A DNA stretch of 5,517 bases from Bacteroidota bacterium (GTDB lineage Bacteria; Bacteroidota; Rhodothermia; Rhodothermales; UBA10348), in NCBI GenBank assembly GCA_022571135.1, contig JACZYK010000200.1:1-5517 (forward strand), in the 5' to 3' direction. The position numbers and the translations under genes are program-made. Within the stretch, counting starts at the first letter, position 1, and each line of letters starts with the position of its first letter. The notes under the pieces are model-generated. The model saw only the letters and a list, made by a program, of their open reading frames with translations, searched no databases and was not told the origin of the DNA. Positions 4,932 through 5,517 of this stretch are shown piece after piece.

Positions 4932-5517
4932 TCAGGTATACTCGGCCAGCCAACGCTCGGCGTCGATGGCCGCCATGCAACCTGTACCTGCGGCCGTAAC
5001 GGCCTGCCGATAGTCGTGATCCTGAGCGTCGCCGCAGGCGAAGACTCCATCGATATTGGTATATGTATTGTCGGATTTCGTAACGATGTAACCGTTCTCA
5101 TCCAGGTCCAGCCAGTCCCTGAATACTTCCGTGTTCGGCCGGTGACCGATCGCAAGAAACAGTCCCTGGACAGCGAGTTCGGAGGCCTCTCCGGTCTTTC
5201 GATTGAACAGAACGACGCCCGTGACCTCCTCATCTCCGAGCACGTTTTCGATCGTGGAGTTCCATACCATCTCAATCTTCTCGTTTGCAAAGACCCGTTC
5301 TTGCATGATTTTCGAAGCCCGCAGCTCGTCTCGCCGGTGAACGAGGTAGACCGTGCTAGCAAATCGCGTCAGAAACAAGGCTTCCTCCATGGCCGTGTCG
5401 CCGCCGCCGACGATGGCCACATCCTGGTCGGAAAAGAACGCGCCGTCGCACGTGGCACATGCAGATACGCCGTGACCCAGAAGCCTTTTTTCGTTCTCCA
5501 ACCCCAGGTACATCGCC
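4932..5517 (-). CDS. trxB: thioredoxin reductase (NADPH), C-terminal 194 residues
   Basis: The gene enters from the right edge and stops at 4932, so about 115-120 N-terminal residues with the first FAD-binding GxGxxG are off-window. The visible part is colinear with E. coli TrxB. Numbering from the Met at 5513, it shows the redox pair Cys19/Cys22 in SACATCDG, the NADPH-binding GGGDTAMEEA (36-45), the 2'-phosphate contact HRRDE (59-63), AIGHRPNT (121-128), and the second FAD motif GVFACGDAQD with RQAVTAAGTGCMAA (156-182). The enzyme transfers electrons from NADPH through FAD and the CxxC pair to thioredoxin in the cytoplasm. An extra Cys160 sits in the FAD motif. It converges on proline dehydrogenase with only six bases between stop codons, so there is no room for a separate terminator. 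Confidence 0.95.
   Translation of the reverse strand, partial: AMYLGLENEKRLLGHGVSACATCDGAFFSDQDVAIVGGGDTAMEEALFLTRFASTVYLVHRRDELRASKIMQERVFANEKIEMVWNSTIENVLGDEEVTGVVLFNRKTGEASELAVQGLFLAIGHRPNTEVFRDWLDLDENGYIVTKSDNTYTNIDGVFACGDAQDHDYRQAVTAAGTGCMAAIDAERWLAEYT

Overview
The window reads as ordinary chromosome from a moderately GC-rich member of the Bacteroidota/Rhodothermota assemblage. This placement is inference. It rests on the look of the FabF, thioredoxin reductase and short DUF721 proteins, and on the near absence of Shine-Dalgarno sequences: only the acyl carrier protein gene has a good one. There are seven genes, two of them cut by the window edges. I see no phage, transposase, CRISPR, tRNA or rRNA.

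Layout from left to right. The first 32 codons of metK (S-adenosylmethionine synthetase) run leftward off the edge. A 329-base divergent intergenic region holds a 36-base hairpin on the metK side and a palindromic hairpin on the acpP side. acpP (acyl carrier protein) and fabF (beta-ketoacyl-ACP synthase II) follow as a rightward pair; together they elongate fatty acids. Facing them is a short DUF721/DciA-like gene on the minus strand, with a recognisable promoter.

Next is a 506-base divergent intergenic region (2383-2888), the most structured part of the window. In order it holds the DUF721 promoter, a tandem repeat of about 37 bases, a 49-base imperfect hairpin, a widely spaced inverted repeat over a possible promoter, and a composite stem-loop able to form an H-type pseudoknot. 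The last element lies in the presumed leader of a cystathionine gamma-synthase-like PLP enzyme gene.

That enzyme gene is followed, 51 bases later and on the same strand, by a monofunctional proline dehydrogenase. A perfect 14-bp palindrome sits just before the dehydrogenase start codon. The dehydrogenase ends six bases from the stop codon of a convergent trxB (thioredoxin reductase), whose N-terminal part lies beyond the right edge.

Metabolic themes are fatty-acid synthesis (acpP-fabF), sulfur amino acids and SAM (metK, the PLP enzyme), proline catabolism and thiol redox balance. No gene is novel as a family. The candidates for something undescribed are the non-coding structures, above all the possible leader pseudoknot at 2683-2754. 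All structures were found by reading base complementarity by eye; no folding energies or homology searches were run.
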